Source: Geminisphaera colitermitum TAV2 (lineage in GTDB: Bacteria; Verrucomicrobiota; Verrucomicrobiia; Opitutales; Opitutaceae). Taken from it: a stretch of DNA of 64,000 nucleotides. Shown here one piece after another: positions 50,426-59,407 of the stretch. A program made the position numbers and the translations under genes. Each line of letters opens with the position of its first letter. The stretch's first letter is position 1. The stretch is taken from the NCBI RefSeq assembly GCF_000171235.2, contig NZ_ABEA03000176.1, positions 1 through 64,000 on the forward strand. Reading direction: 5' to 3'. The notes below the pieces were generated by a model. That model was not told where the DNA came from. It saw nothing but the letters and a program-made list of their open reading frames with translations, and made no database searches.

Positions 50426-51511
50426 ATGAAGACAACGCGAGAACAGTTTGCGGCGGGAAGGGTGGGGGCGGTGGAGAAGCTGGCCGGTAAATCGGTCATG
50501 ATTTTTGGCGCCGGTTACATCGGTTCCCGGCTGGCGGCGCAGGCGTGCGCGGCGGGAGCGCGGGTGGTGGCGTTGACGCGCAATGCCGAACGTGCCGCCG
50601 AACTCGCGGGGTTGCGCGTGGGCGAAGGGGTGAGGGTGATCCGGGCCGATCTGGCTTCGTCCGAATGGCATGACGAAGTCGCGTCTGCGTTGGCGGCGGC
50701 GGGGGGGGGGGGGGGGGAGGATGTTGTCGTTAATTGCGTGAGCGGCGGCGGCATGGCGGGCGGTGTCCACGGTTATCGGAGGAGCTACCTTGAGGGTATG
50801 CGTTCTATCGTCGCATGGGCGCACGCCACGGGACAGCGGGGCCGGCTGGTTTATACGAGCAGCACCTCGGTTTATCCGCAGGGCGATGGTGTGCGAGTGA
50901 CGGAATCGATGCCCACGGCGACCGGCGCAGATGCCGCCGACGGTGCGGGCGCGGGCACGGATGTGGCGGGCGAGGTGTTGCTGGAGACGGAGCGGGAGGC
51001 TCTGCAAGGCTGGCCGGGTGGCGGTGTCTGCGTGCTGCGGCTGGCGGGGATTTACGGACCGGCGCGGCATCATTTGCTGGGTCAGCTTCGTGCGGCGGTG
51101 GCGACGGGTGCGGAGTTGCCGGGCGGGGCGGATGATCACTTGAATCTGATTTACCGCGACGATGTCTGCGATGCGGTGTGGGCGGCGGCTCTGGCAACGG
51201 CGGGGGGGGGGGGGGGGGGAGGATGCGCAGGCGAACAGCCGGTTTTCAACATCGCGGATGACGCCCCGCCGACGCGCGCCGAGCTTTGCGGCTGGCTGGC
51301 GGAGCGGCTGGGGTTGCCTGTGCCGCGTTTCAGCGGACAGCCGGCGGCGGGACGCAGGCGGCGGACGCCGGACCGTCTCATTGTCAACGAACGGGCGAAG
51401 CGAGTGCTCGGCTGGGCGCCGCGGCATCCGACATTCCGCGAGGGGTACGAGGCGATCTTTGAACGTCCAGCATCCAACGTCGAACATCCAACATCCAATG
51501 GCGGGCAATGA
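50426..51511 (+). CDS. NAD-dependent epimerase/dehydratase-like protein (YeeZ type)
   Basis: 361 residues of extended SDR type. The nucleotide loop is MIFGAGYIGSRLAAQACAAGA; RLVYTSSTSVYPQ contains the serine/tyrosine region; VLRLAGIYGPARH and LNLIYRDDVCDAV follow; NERAKRVLGWAPRHPTFREGYEAI ends the fold. Two G tracts (50701-50717, 17 nt; 51202-51219, 18 nt) encode GGGGG linkers and are in frame. The last ~13 residues ([13 protein letters not shown]) come from a decamer repeat. The substrate is unknown. Confidence 0.88.
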   Translation: MKTTREQFAAGRVGAVEKLAGKSVMIFGAGYIGSRLAAQACAAGARVVALTRNAERAAELAGLRVGEGVRVIRADLASSEWHDEVASALAAAGGGGGEDVVVNCVSGGGMAGGVHGYRRSYLEGMRSIVAWAHATGQRGRLVYTSSTSVYPQGDGVRVTESMPTATGADAADGAGAGTDVAGEVLLETEREALQGWPGGGVCVLRLAGIYGPARHHLLGQLRAAVATGAELPGGADDHLNLIYRDDVCDAVWAAALATAGGGGGGGCAGEQPVFNIADDAPPTRAELCGWLAERLGLPVPRFSGQPAAGRRRRTPDRLIVNERAKRVLGWAPRHPTFREGYEAIFERPASNVEHPTSNGGQ

Positions 51512-51630
51512 ATGGCGAATGGGGAACGACGGGAGGCGGGAGGTGCGTGGTGGGAGACGGAAATAAAGAAAATTGGCAGTTTGAGACATTGGATGTTGGA
51601 TGTTCGGCGTTGGATGTTCGATGTTCGCCG
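51461..51630. repeat. Inverted pair of decamer-repeat blocks
   Basis: The block ending the epimerase gene (CATCCAACGTCGAACATCCA, 51471-51490) and an opposite block before the flavoprotein gene (ATTGGATGTTGGATGTTCGG from 51589) form an inverted pair about 85 bp apart. The same family lies in nuoB and nuoC. Confidence 0.85.
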
Positions 51631-51632
51631 CC

Positions 51633-52901
51633 ATGTCTTTACGTGTGCTCATAGTCGGTGGCGGTGCGGCGGGTTTTTTTGCGGCAATCCGGTGTGCGGA
51701 GGCGCATCCGGGGGCGCGCGTGGTGCTCTACGAGACATCTCCGCAGCCGCTCGCCAAGGTGCGCATTTCCGGCGGGGGACGTTGCAACGTCACGCACGCC
51801 TGCCCCGAACCGCGCGAACTCGTGAAACGTTACCCGCGCGGCGCACGCGAATTGCTGGGACCGTTTCACCATTGGGGACCGCGCGAAACCATTGCGTGGT
51901 TTGCGGCGCGCGGTGTGGTCATGAAGACGGAGTCCGACGGGCGCATGTTCCCCGTCACGGACGACTCGGCCACGATCGTCGATTGTCTCACGCGCGCGGC
52001 GACCGATGCGGGCGTGCGTGTTTACACGCGCATGGGAGTGCGCGGGATCGAGCGGCGTAATGGAGCAGCGGATACGACGATGCCGGGCGCGGGGGCGAAG
52101 GCGGCGTTTGAGGTGACGTTTTCCGATGGTTCGGCGGGCGAATTTGACCGCGTGATCCTGGCAACCGGCGGCGGGCGCGGATCGGCGGGGCCGGACATCG
52201 CCCAAAAACTCGGCCATACGATTGTGCCGCCGGTGCCGTCGTTGTTCACGTTTCACATCGACGATGCGCGCATCCGTGGTCTGGAGGGATTGTCCGTGCC
52301 GGAGGCGGTCACGGCGATCAAGGGGACGAAGTTGCGCGAGTCCGGCCCGCTGCTCGTCACACACTGGGGCATGAGCGGCCCGGCCGTCTTGAAGATCTCG
52401 GCGTGGGGTGCGCGCGAACTCGCGGACTGCGATTATCGATGCACGCTGGTCGTGGCCTGGACGGGCGCGCGCACGATGGCGGAGGTGTATTCCAGCTTGG
52501 GGTCCGCACGCGCCGCCAACCCTCGCAAGCAGGTGGTGACGTGGAACCCGTTTACCCTGCCCGCGAGGTTGTGGGAGCGCCTGGTGGAGGCGGCGGGAAT
52601 TCCGTCTGGCGCGGTCTGGACGGCTGTATCCAACGGTTTGTTACAAACGCTCGCCTCGCAGCTCACCACCGGGGAGTTCACCGTGGAGGGCAAGAGTCTG
52701 AACAAGGAGGAGTTCGTGACGTGCGGGGGCGTGAGTTTGCGGGAGGTTGATTTCCGCACGATGGAGAGTCGCGTGTGTCCCGGTCTGTTTTTTGCGGGTG
52801 AGCTTCTCGATATCGACGGCGTGACGGGAGGTTTTAATTTTCAGGCCGCCTGGACGACTAGTTGGATCGCCGGATCGGCGGCGGGCGTTGAGAAAGATTG
52901 A
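51633..52901 (+). CDS. BaiN/HI0933-type NAD(P)/FAD-dependent oxidoreductase
   Basis: 422 residues from the ATG at 51633; the codons from 51600 are repeat-derived (MFGVGCSMFAA) and are probably not translated. RVLIVGGGAAGFFAAIRCAE is the FAD loop, KVRISGGGRCNVTHA is the family hallmark, VILATGGGRGSAGPDIAQKLGH and the C-terminal GLFFAGELLDIDGVTGGFNFQAAWTTSWIAG complete it. It is a flavoprotein of uncertain substrate. Confidence 0.93.
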   Translation: MSLRVLIVGGGAAGFFAAIRCAEAHPGARVVLYETSPQPLAKVRISGGGRCNVTHACPEPRELVKRYPRGARELLGPFHHWGPRETIAWFAARGVVMKTESDGRMFPVTDDSATIVDCLTRAATDAGVRVYTRMGVRGIERRNGAADTTMPGAGAKAAFEVTFSDGSAGEFDRVILATGGGRGSAGPDIAQKLGHTIVPPVPSLFTFHIDDARIRGLEGLSVPEAVTAIKGTKLRESGPLLVTHWGMSGPAVLKISAWGARELADCDYRCTLVVAWTGARTMAEVYSSLGSARAANPRKQVVTWNPFTLPARLWERLVEAAGIPSGAVWTAVSNGLLQTLASQLTTGEFTVEGKSLNKEEFVTCGGVSLREVDFRTMESRVCPGLFFAGELLDIDGVTGGFNFQAAWTTSWIAGSAAGVEKD

Positions 52902-53017
52902 GCCAAAAACCTGGGATGAGACGAATGGATGCATGAGTAAAAACAGGAGAGCGGGATGCCGGACAGGATACGGTGTTGACATGCATCGACGGATAGGCGG
53001 GCTATTGCCGCCGTTAA

Positions 53018-53094
<77 letters not shown>

Positions 53095-53378
53095 CTCTTC
53101 CTGAGAGGTAACTCTGCGGAAAAACATTTCAGAAATTACGCAACTCGCTAAAAAACAGCCAGTAACGGAATTATAAAAATTTAGATGTTTTTGGCGAGAG
53201 TTCGGAAGGCAGTAGGAAAATTACTCCCGGAAGCCTGAATTTGGGGCTTCGGAGGCCCTGCCATTTAAAATGTCGGATTGATTTTTTGGGAAGAATCTCC
53301 ACGCTGTTTTTCGTCAAACAAAGCACCGGGGCCGAGGCCAATAGGATCGCCCTCCCACCATCCAACCGGAGGTTTTCC
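53095..53378. other. Region between tRNA-Pro and recombinase
   Basis: A 284-bp gap, AT-rich compared with the flanks. No gene is seen. It may contain an attachment site, but no second copy of the tRNA 3' end is present in the window. A good ribosome binding site (CGGAGG, 53367-53372) precedes the recombinase ATG at 53379 and decides that start over the longer open frame from 53241. Confidence 0.5.
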
Positions 53379-55187
53379 ATGTCAGCGATCCATGACCGTA
53401 TCCTTGCGTCTGCGCTCGGCGCAGCCCCTGTTCCCGTGGCGATCTACGCGCGCGTTTCCACCTTCAATCAAATTGGCGGCCGCTTCGATTCCTGCGGAAG
53501 TCAGGTGGCGATCTGCCGCGACTATCTCCAGAAGCACGTCGGAGAGGGCTGGTTCGAGGCGGCCTGTTTCACCGATCCGGCCTACTCGGGCGGCACGCTG
53601 AACCGCCCAGGCATTCAGGCGCTGATGCGCCGGATCATGCTGGAGGAGATCAAGGTCGTCCTCATTTTCAAACTTGAGCGCCTGCTGCGCAGCACGGACG
53701 AATGGGTGCCGTTGCGCTCTTTTCTGGAAAAGCACAATTGTCAGCTGGTCAGCGCGACGGAAGACCTTTCGGAGGAAACGCCTTCGGGACGTTTGAAGAA
53801 CAACCTGCTGGTCAGCGTGGGCGAGTATGAACGGCTCAACACCAGCGCCAAGGTCCGCGCCAAACTCATGGAACAGGCCAAGCGCGGCTTCTGGTCCTGC
53901 GGCCTCGTTCCCTTCGGCTACGACTACGACACCGATTCGAAGATGCTTTTTCCCCACCCGGAGGAGGCACCGATTGTCCGCCGGATTTTCACCGAGGCGG
54001 CCCGGCTTGTCTCGCTGACGGACATTGCCAATGCGCTTTCCGCCGAAGGCATTCGCACGCGCCGCCGGCTCTACAAGCAACGCGACGGCAACCGGCGGGA
54101 GGTCGGTGGCGTGCGCTTCAACAGCTTTGTCCTGCGGCGCATGATTGGCAATTCGATCTACGCCGGGCAGGTGCGGATGCGCGGGGAGCGTTTTCCGGGC
54201 CGGCACGAGGCGCTGGTGTCCGCCGAACTATGGGAGGAAGCCAACGCAGCGGCCAACAAGCCGGTTGTTGCCCGCCGTCGGCAACTGCGATCCTCGGACA
54301 AGCATTTTCATCTGCTCAAGGGGGTGGTCCATTGCGGCTGCTGCCAGCGCGCGATGATTCCCGACGCCAGCGGCAAGCGTGGTCCGGATGGCAAGCCCTA
54401 CCGCTATTACACCTGCTGCCACCTGCATAAAGAGCGCACCGACTCGGTCTGCCCGGTGCGGCGTGTCTCCGCCGCCGGCTTGGAAGCCGCCTATATCGGT
54501 TTCCTCGGCGAATGCTGCCGGCATCCTACCATCCTCGCCTCCGCGATGGAGTTTTCCCGGAAACACAGCGGGACGCAGCAGGCATCCGTGCGCGCGGCCC
54601 TGGCCGAAACCGACCGGGCGCTGGCCGAACTCGACCGGCACCTGCGCAATTTTGCCGAAGTCGTCACGGCGGGCGGCCTTGACGTGCTCACCGAGGAACT
54701 GCGCGACCGGGCAGTTGCCCTGCGCGAGGAAAAACAACAAAAACTCGTCAAACGGGAGCGCCTGCGGCAGGATCTTGCCGCCTGCGAAGAGAAAGCCCCG
54801 GACACCGAGGCCATTCGCCATGCTTTGGAGCGGTTCAACCACGTATTTCCGACCTTGGAACAGGAACAGCAACGCGACTTCGTCACCCTGATTACGGATC
54901 GGATTGAAATCCGTCCGGCGGCCTGGTCGTCGCTGCGCACGGAAGGCACCGGACACAAGTTGCCCGGCCGGGCCTTTTCGCTGCGGGTCAAACTCCACGT
55001 TCCTAACCTCGTTGAAGGCATGGGAGATGGTATGATGGTCGAAGCGCCGTGTCGCGGCCAGTCGAACAAGTTTCTGACGCTGGAGACGTCGATTGTGGTC
55101 AACAACATGAACGCTGCCACGCCGGTGGTTCTTCTGACCCCTGATCTGCGGCTCCTGCGCATCGCCCGGAAATCGGCGGGAGTGTAG
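53379..55187 (+). CDS. Large serine recombinase, 3' end altered by IS5
   Basis: A site-specific recombinase, 602 residues as given. The resolvase domain has the catalytic serine in VAIYARVSTFNQ and LIFKLERLLRS; the recombinase domain (GLVPFGYDYD, IRRIFTEAARLVSLTDIANAL, LRRMIGNSIYAGQ) and a zinc ribbon (GVVHCGCCQRAM, YYTCCHLH, CPVRRV) follow, then a coiled coil (VRAALAETDRALAELDRHLRN). The stop codon is the TAG of the IS5 left end (GTGTAG), so the original C-terminus has been lost or replaced. It probably mobilised the island on its right. Confidence 0.9.
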   Translation: MSAIHDRILASALGAAPVPVAIYARVSTFNQIGGRFDSCGSQVAICRDYLQKHVGEGWFEAACFTDPAYSGGTLNRPGIQALMRRIMLEEIKVVLIFKLERLLRSTDEWVPLRSFLEKHNCQLVSATEDLSEETPSGRLKNNLLVSVGEYERLNTSAKVRAKLMEQAKRGFWSCGLVPFGYDYDTDSKMLFPHPEEAPIVRRIFTEAARLVSLTDIANALSAEGIRTRRRLYKQRDGNRREVGGVRFNSFVLRRMIGNSIYAGQVRMRGERFPGRHEALVSAELWEEANAAANKPVVARRRQLRSSDKHFHLLKGVVHCGCCQRAMIPDASGKRGPDGKPYRYYTCCHLHKERTDSVCPVRRVSAAGLEAAYIGFLGECCRHPTILASAMEFSRKHSGTQQASVRAALAETDRALAELDRHLRNFAEVVTAGGLDVLTEELRDRAVALREEKQQKLVKRERLRQDLAACEEKAPDTEAIRHALERFNHVFPTLEQEQQRDFVTLITDRIEIRPAAWSSLRTEGTGHKLPGRAFSLRVKLHVPNLVEGMGDGMMVEAPCRGQSNKFLTLETSIVVNNMNAATPVVLLTPDLRLLRIARKSAGV

Positions 55188-55216
55188 TCACGAGATAAGA
55201 TTGACTGAGTTTTTTT

Positions 55217-55708
55217 GTGATGGAGAATGTCAGCATGGCGAAAGATCAACACCGTCACGACATTTCGGACCGAGTTTGGAGCGTTCTGGAGCCGCTGCTA
55301 CCTGGAAGGAAAGGAGCGTGGGGAGGGGTGGCGGAGGACAACCGCAAGTTCCTCAACGCGGTTCTGTGGATTTTACGCACTGGTGCGCCTTGGAGGGATC
55401 TTCCAGAGGATTACGGAGGGTGGGGCAACACGCACAGGCGTTTTTGTCGCTGGAGAGACAAGGGGCATTGGGAGCGCCTGTTGTCGGAACTGATGAACGA
55501 GCCCGATTTTGAGTGGCTCATGATTGATGCCAGTCATGTCAAAATCCATCCGCATGCAGCGGGAGCCAGAGGTGGAAACGAGGCGATCGGTCTGACAAAA
55601 GGGGGCGAAACACCAAACTACATTTGGCCGTGGATGCGCATGGTATGCCGGTGCGAGTCATTGTTACAGCGGGTTCCACGGCTGATTGCACACAGGCTGG
55701 CAGGTTGA
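55217..55708 (+). CDS. IS5-family transposase, ORF A (copy B)
   Basis: The same protein as the copy at 11692 apart from one substitution (GGWGNTHRR instead of GGWSNTHRR). It contains the first catalytic aspartate in EWLMIDASHVK. The full transposase needs frameshifting into ORF B. Confidence 0.9.
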   Translation: MMENVSMAKDQHRHDISDRVWSVLEPLLPGRKGAWGGVAEDNRKFLNAVLWILRTGAPWRDLPEDYGGWGNTHRRFCRWRDKGHWERLLSELMNEPDFEWLMIDASHVKIHPHAAGARGGNEAIGLTKGGETPNYIWPWMRMVCRCESLLQRVPRLIAHRLAG

Positions 55709-55998
55709 TTGAAGGCATTGCCGCAGACCATCTGATCGCCGACAAGGGATATGACACCAACGCCATCATCGAAATGGCGCAGGCCGCAGGCATCTGCCCG
55801 CAGATTCCTCCAAAGACCAATCGCATAGAACAACGCGAATATGACCCTTATCTTTATCGGATCAGGCATCTGGTAGAAAATGCATTCCTACGACTCAAGC
55901 AATGGCGCGGCATCGCAACCCGATACGCAAAACGAGCCTCCTCTTTCCTCGCTGCCGTCCAATTCAGGTGTGCCATCCTCTGGGCTTCAATCTCGTGA
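55624..55998 (+). CDS. IS5-family transposase, ORF B (copy B)
   Basis: Identical in protein sequence to the copy at 12099, with the second aspartate (ADKGYD) and the glutamate (RHLVENAFLRLKQ). Confidence 0.9.
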   Translation: MAVDAHGMPVRVIVTAGSTADCTQAGRLIEGIAADHLIADKGYDTNAIIEMAQAAGICPQIPPKTNRIEQREYDPYLYRIRHLVENAFLRLKQWRGIATRYAKRASSFLAAVQFRCAILWASIS

Positions 55999-56010
55999 CT
56001 ACATGCTCTA

Positions 56011-56304
56011 GTCCGTGAAATTGACCTCGGTCCCAAATACTCGCCGCAAAATGTGTGGGTAGGATTTCAGATCGTCTTCCAGTATCCGTTTGCGGACGTG
56101 TATCCGCATTATTTCCCGGCCGAACTTCGCAGGACAGACGGAAACGGTTTGGGCGAAGGGTTTCACGCCAACAACACCTTCACACGGCCCTCGGGCAGCG
56201 AGACTGCCATGATGGTATCCCGCCGTTCCAACAAGCGCGATCCGGCGACGGAGACCGCAGCCATTAAATTAGCCAAAGTCATTGATTGGATCCGTTCCCG
56301 ATGA
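56011..56304 (+). pseudogene. E2-like (UBC-fold) protein, 5' end removed by IS5
   Basis: About 97 codons remain, opening directly at the IS border (VREIDLGPKYSPQNVWVGF). VGFQIVFQYPFADVYPHYFP resembles the P-rich beta-strand segment of prokaryotic E2-like proteins, followed by GEGFHANNTF and an aliphatic C-terminal helix (ETAAIKLAKVIDWIRSR). The catalytic cysteine is not visible and may have been in the missing part. The stop overlaps the next start (ATGA), showing an original operon with the JAB-E1 gene. The E2 call rests on local pattern plus this neighbour. Confidence 0.5.
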
Positions 56305-57669
56305 AAACTCACGAGTTTCGTATTTCGCAGGTAATGTTTGATGAGCTTAGCGCTCATCTCTTCCCCGGTGACCATGATGAACATGGCGCCGTAATCGCTG
56401 CCGGCATCTGCCGCAGCAAACGAGGAACCCGTTTTCTTGCCCGTAAGTTATTTCTTGCACGCGAGGGGATTGACTATGTCCCAAGTAAATATGGTTATCG
56501 CGCGCTTAGCGCAGAATTCGTGGCCCGCGTTTCGGGTTACTGCTCGCAGCACAAATTGGCTTACTTCGCCATTCACTGTCACGGTGGCCGTGACGAAGTG
56601 GCCTTTTCTAGTGTGGATTTGGAGTCCCACAAACGTAGCTACCCCGCACTCCTTGATATTACCGAGGGAGTTCCGGTCGGAGCACTGGTATTTGCGACCA
56701 ATGCAGTCGCTGGAGAAATCTGGACGCCAGACGGAATCGAGCGGTTAACCAGCATGGTTATTGTTGGGATGAACCATCGCCGACTTTACCCGCAGTTACC
56801 CCGCGTTCCCGAGGTGCTAAGTGAAATATATCATCGGCAGTCGTTGCTTTTTGGAGCCCGAGGACAAGCGATTCTAAAAGGCACCAAGGTCGGAGTGATC
56901 GGCATGGGCGGTGTTGGCTCCCTCGTGAGTGAGTGGTTGGCACGTCTCGGTGTTGGGGAGATAGTCGCCATCGACTACGACAAGTTGGAGCCAAGCAACC
57001 AATCCAGAGTCATGGGAGCCCGCTGGTGGGATGCGCCGGAATTTTTGCTGAATTCACGCCTTCCGCTTTTGAGAAAACTCGGCACAAAACTCTCGACCTA
57101 TAAAGTCAGTATCGGCGAGCGTGTAGCGCGAGCCGCGAATCCACGCGTCAAATACCAAGCGATTATTGGCAGCATCGTCACCGAGGAAGTCGCGCTTCAA
57201 TTGAAGGATGCGGATTACATCTTTCTGTGCGCAGACTCGATGCAGAGTCGGCTGGTTTTTAATGCATTGGTGCATCAGTTCTTGGTTCCTGGGGTGCAGA
57301 TCGGTTCGAAGGTTTCCGTTGATCGAGACACCGGCGACATTACTGACATTTTCTGTGTTACGCGCCCGGTGCTACCTCAAGCGGGAGGAGGGTGCCTGTG
57401 GTGCAATCAACTGATCTCTTCCAGCAAACTCCAGGAAGAGGTCATGTCCGTCCGATCAATTGAAGCGTCAGCAGTATGTCACGGACCCCGTGGTGAGCGC
57501 ACCAAGCGTCGTGACGCTCAATGCCGTTGGCTCTGCCCAGGTCGTAAATGAATTTTTTTTATCGATGGTGGGGCTTCACGACGATGATGGCACCACCATC
57601 GGAGGCCGACTGGCTTCGCCAAGAGCTCGCAAATGGGTGAAAGTGGCAAACTCACATGAGCCAAATTGA
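56301..57669 (+). pseudogene. JAB protease-E1 (ThiF) fusion, frameshifted near its 3' end
   Basis: The N-terminal ~150 residues form a JAB/MPN-type isopeptidase domain with DEHGAVIAAG and the metal motif AIHCHGGRDEVAFSSVD (HxH...SxxD). A ThiF/E1 adenylation domain follows: KVGVIGMGGVGSLVSEWLARLGVGEIVAIDYDKLEPSNQSR, then YIFLCADSMQSR and GCLWCNQLI. The first frame then goes wrong after LQEEVMS (near 57445-57456). The expected continuation, QLKRQQYVTDPVVSAPSVVTLNAVGSAQVVNEFFLSMVGL, is in the +1 frame and ends at 57669. Such fusions adenylate a ubiquitin-like protein and also process it. Confidence 0.78.
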
Positions 57670-57880
57670 TTACATTGCGGAGAAAAAGTGGGGGCGACCT
57701 TGGGCAAGGGTGACTTGGTTATGCTTCCCTGCACGAAATAGTCGGTAATCTGCCGACGCGTCGTAGGCGGAACCAGCTCAGGTCTATACTCCTTTCCAAT
57801 TTATTTGCTCCTGCTTCCAAAAGAACCAGATCGCTTCTCCTCCAACCCTCACCACCTCTTCCCGGGACTAAACAGTGACA
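57670..57880. other. Gap between JAB-E1 remnant and third IS
   Basis: A short frame (57656-57748, 30 codons, MSQIDYIAEKKWGRPWARVT...) overlaps the JAB-E1 end by 14 bp and could be the beginning of a truncated fourth operon member, but it is too short to assign. The remainder shows nothing recognisable. Confidence 0.35.
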
Positions 57881-59349
57881 TAGTCGGTGCTGAGGAAGGG
57901 CGGTATTAAGCGAGTTTGAAGCATGGCGAGGTGCGCAAGGCGGGAAAAAGCGCGAGCAGAAGGCGGGAAAAAAAGGCCAAAAGAAAAGCCAGGAGCTTTC
58001 CGAAGTTCATCGCGGCGGCGCTGAGGATGGCATTGACCTTGTCTCCGATCAATCCGCGTAACTTGTTGCGCTCCATACGACGTTCATTCTTGAGATGTCC
58101 GATTGCCGGCTCAATGGCGGCACGGCGTTTCATCCAGCGCCAGACTCGTTTGGGGATTTTCCCTCGCCTGCGTTTGTCCACGATCACCTCCACCGGCCCC
58201 TCATAATTGTGCCCTCGATAACCCATGTCCACGTGCGCCGTTTTCGACCCCTGTTTTTCAATATAGAGCCGTTTTACCTGCTCCATTTGCGCTTCAAGCG
58301 TGTGCCCATCATACGGATTGTCTGGCATACATAACGCTCCCAACAGCCAACCTCCCTTGCTCGTCGATGCCACACTTACCTTCTGTCCAAATTCATATTT
58401 CTTTCCCGATTTCCCTTTCGATATGCATTCCACCTTTGGCTCATGCACACTATACACTTTGTTTTTGTCTGCTGTCTTTTGTTTGTAAATTTGCTTGCTC
58501 GTCTCCAGCAACCCTTGCAATGCCGCCACAGGCTTTTGTCTCTCTATCTCTCGTATCACACGGCCCAGATTCGTCCTCAGTTTCCTGACACATGCCTTCG
58601 CTCTCTTCATCTTTCGGCTATGCATATAGCGCCCGGCCATCATCAATAATCCCCTCCCTACCCGTTCATAACTCTGCTTCACTTTCAGCCCGGCTTTCCG
58701 CGCTTCCTTCACCAGCCTCTCCCTCGCCCGATCATACGATCTCGCATCGGTCGGATAATAACGTATCTCCTCGGTTTGCACCGTCGTGTCAACGTTGATA
58801 TGCACCACCTGCACCGGCTTTAACCCCTTCATCCTCACCGCGCTCTCTATCGTCTGCTTGAGCATCTGTTCGGCTCCACTCTCCCCCAATCTCTTCCTCC
58901 ACCTCGTCATGCTCGACGAGTCTATCGGCTTCTCATGCTCAAAATACTGCCTCCCCGATAAATATTGCCAATATGGATTCTCCACCCAATGCTCCAGCAC
59001 CTCTTCGTCGCTCAGATCATATTGATACTTCAAATAGTGTAACGACACCATCAACCTTGTCCCCAACCCGGGCTGCCCCAACCTCTCATGATACGTCGGC
59101 CCCAAATGCTTGTCAAACTCGGCCCAGTTTATATTCCCGGCCAGCTTCACCATCGGATGGTTCATGTTCACCAACATTATTAACTCCATCTTGAACATTT
59201 CCCTCTGTCTCTCGTGCTTGTTTTCCTTTGGCTTCATCTTTTTCCCAGATTTTCTTTATAAATTGCCCTTTTCTGGGAAAATCTCACTCCAGTCTCAAGC
59301 GTTAAATTGCTCCTTGATAGGAAATTAAATGGTTCTTCAGCACCGACTA
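57881..59349 (-). mobile_element. IS5-superfamily insertion sequence
   Basis: The ends TAGTCGGTGCTGAGGAA (57881) and the complement of TTCTTCAGCACCGACTA (to 59349) are imperfect inverted repeats. It carries one transposase gene on the minus strand. TA at both borders may be part of the repeat or a 2-bp target duplication. It separates the ubiquitin-like remnant from the restriction cassette. Confidence 0.85.
57906..59237 (-). CDS. IS5-superfamily DDE transposase
   Basis: 443 residues. The N-terminal domain has INWAEFDKHLGPTYHERLGQPGLGTRLMVSLHYLKYQYDLSDEEVLEHWVENPYWQYLSGR (DUF772-like); catalytic residues are likely D in VVHINVDTTVQTE, D in TAHVDMGYRGHNYEG and E in RAAIEPAIGHLKNERRMERNKLRG. 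The frame appears intact. GC content is below that of the surroundings. Confidence 0.92.
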   Translation of the reverse strand: MKPKENKHERQREMFKMELIMLVNMNHPMVKLAGNINWAEFDKHLGPTYHERLGQPGLGTRLMVSLHYLKYQYDLSDEEVLEHWVENPYWQYLSGRQYFEHEKPIDSSSMTRWRKRLGESGAEQMLKQTIESAVRMKGLKPVQVVHINVDTTVQTEEIRYYPTDARSYDRARERLVKEARKAGLKVKQSYERVGRGLLMMAGRYMHSRKMKRAKACVRKLRTNLGRVIREIERQKPVAALQGLLETSKQIYKQKTADKNKVYSVHEPKVECISKGKSGKKYEFGQKVSVASTSKGGWLLGALCMPDNPYDGHTLEAQMEQVKRLYIEKQGSKTAHVDMGYRGHNYEGPVEVIVDKRRRGKIPKRVWRWMKRRAAIEPAIGHLKNERRMERNKLRGLIGDKVNAILSAAAMNFGKLLAFLLAFFSRLLLALFPALRTSPCFKLA

Positions 59350-59407
59350 CTTAGTTTCCTTAACCCATACCTCTAACGATAGTTCAGGCTTGCATTGAAT
59401 CGAGGTT

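Larger units (their letters stand above)
55182..56010 (+). mobile_element. IS5-family element, copy B
   Basis: It differs from copy A at only a few positions by eye. The right end is intact (CTCGTGACTACATGCTCTA) but the outermost bases of the left end do not match (GGGAGTGTAG instead of GAGCGTGTAG), and no flanking TA pair is present. This suggests loss of the left tip with adjacent DNA. Confidence 0.9.

Noticed and set aside
50414-51652. N-terminal extension of the DJ-1 gene on the minus strand
   Set aside because: It reads antisense through the epimerase gene and begins inside decamer repeats; the DJ-1 fold is complete from 50413.
56301-57669. JAB-E1 gene as part of a type II CBASS operon
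   Set aside because: No CD-NTase or effector gene is adjacent, and the domain order (JAB-E1 in one protein) differs from CBASS Cap2/Cap3.
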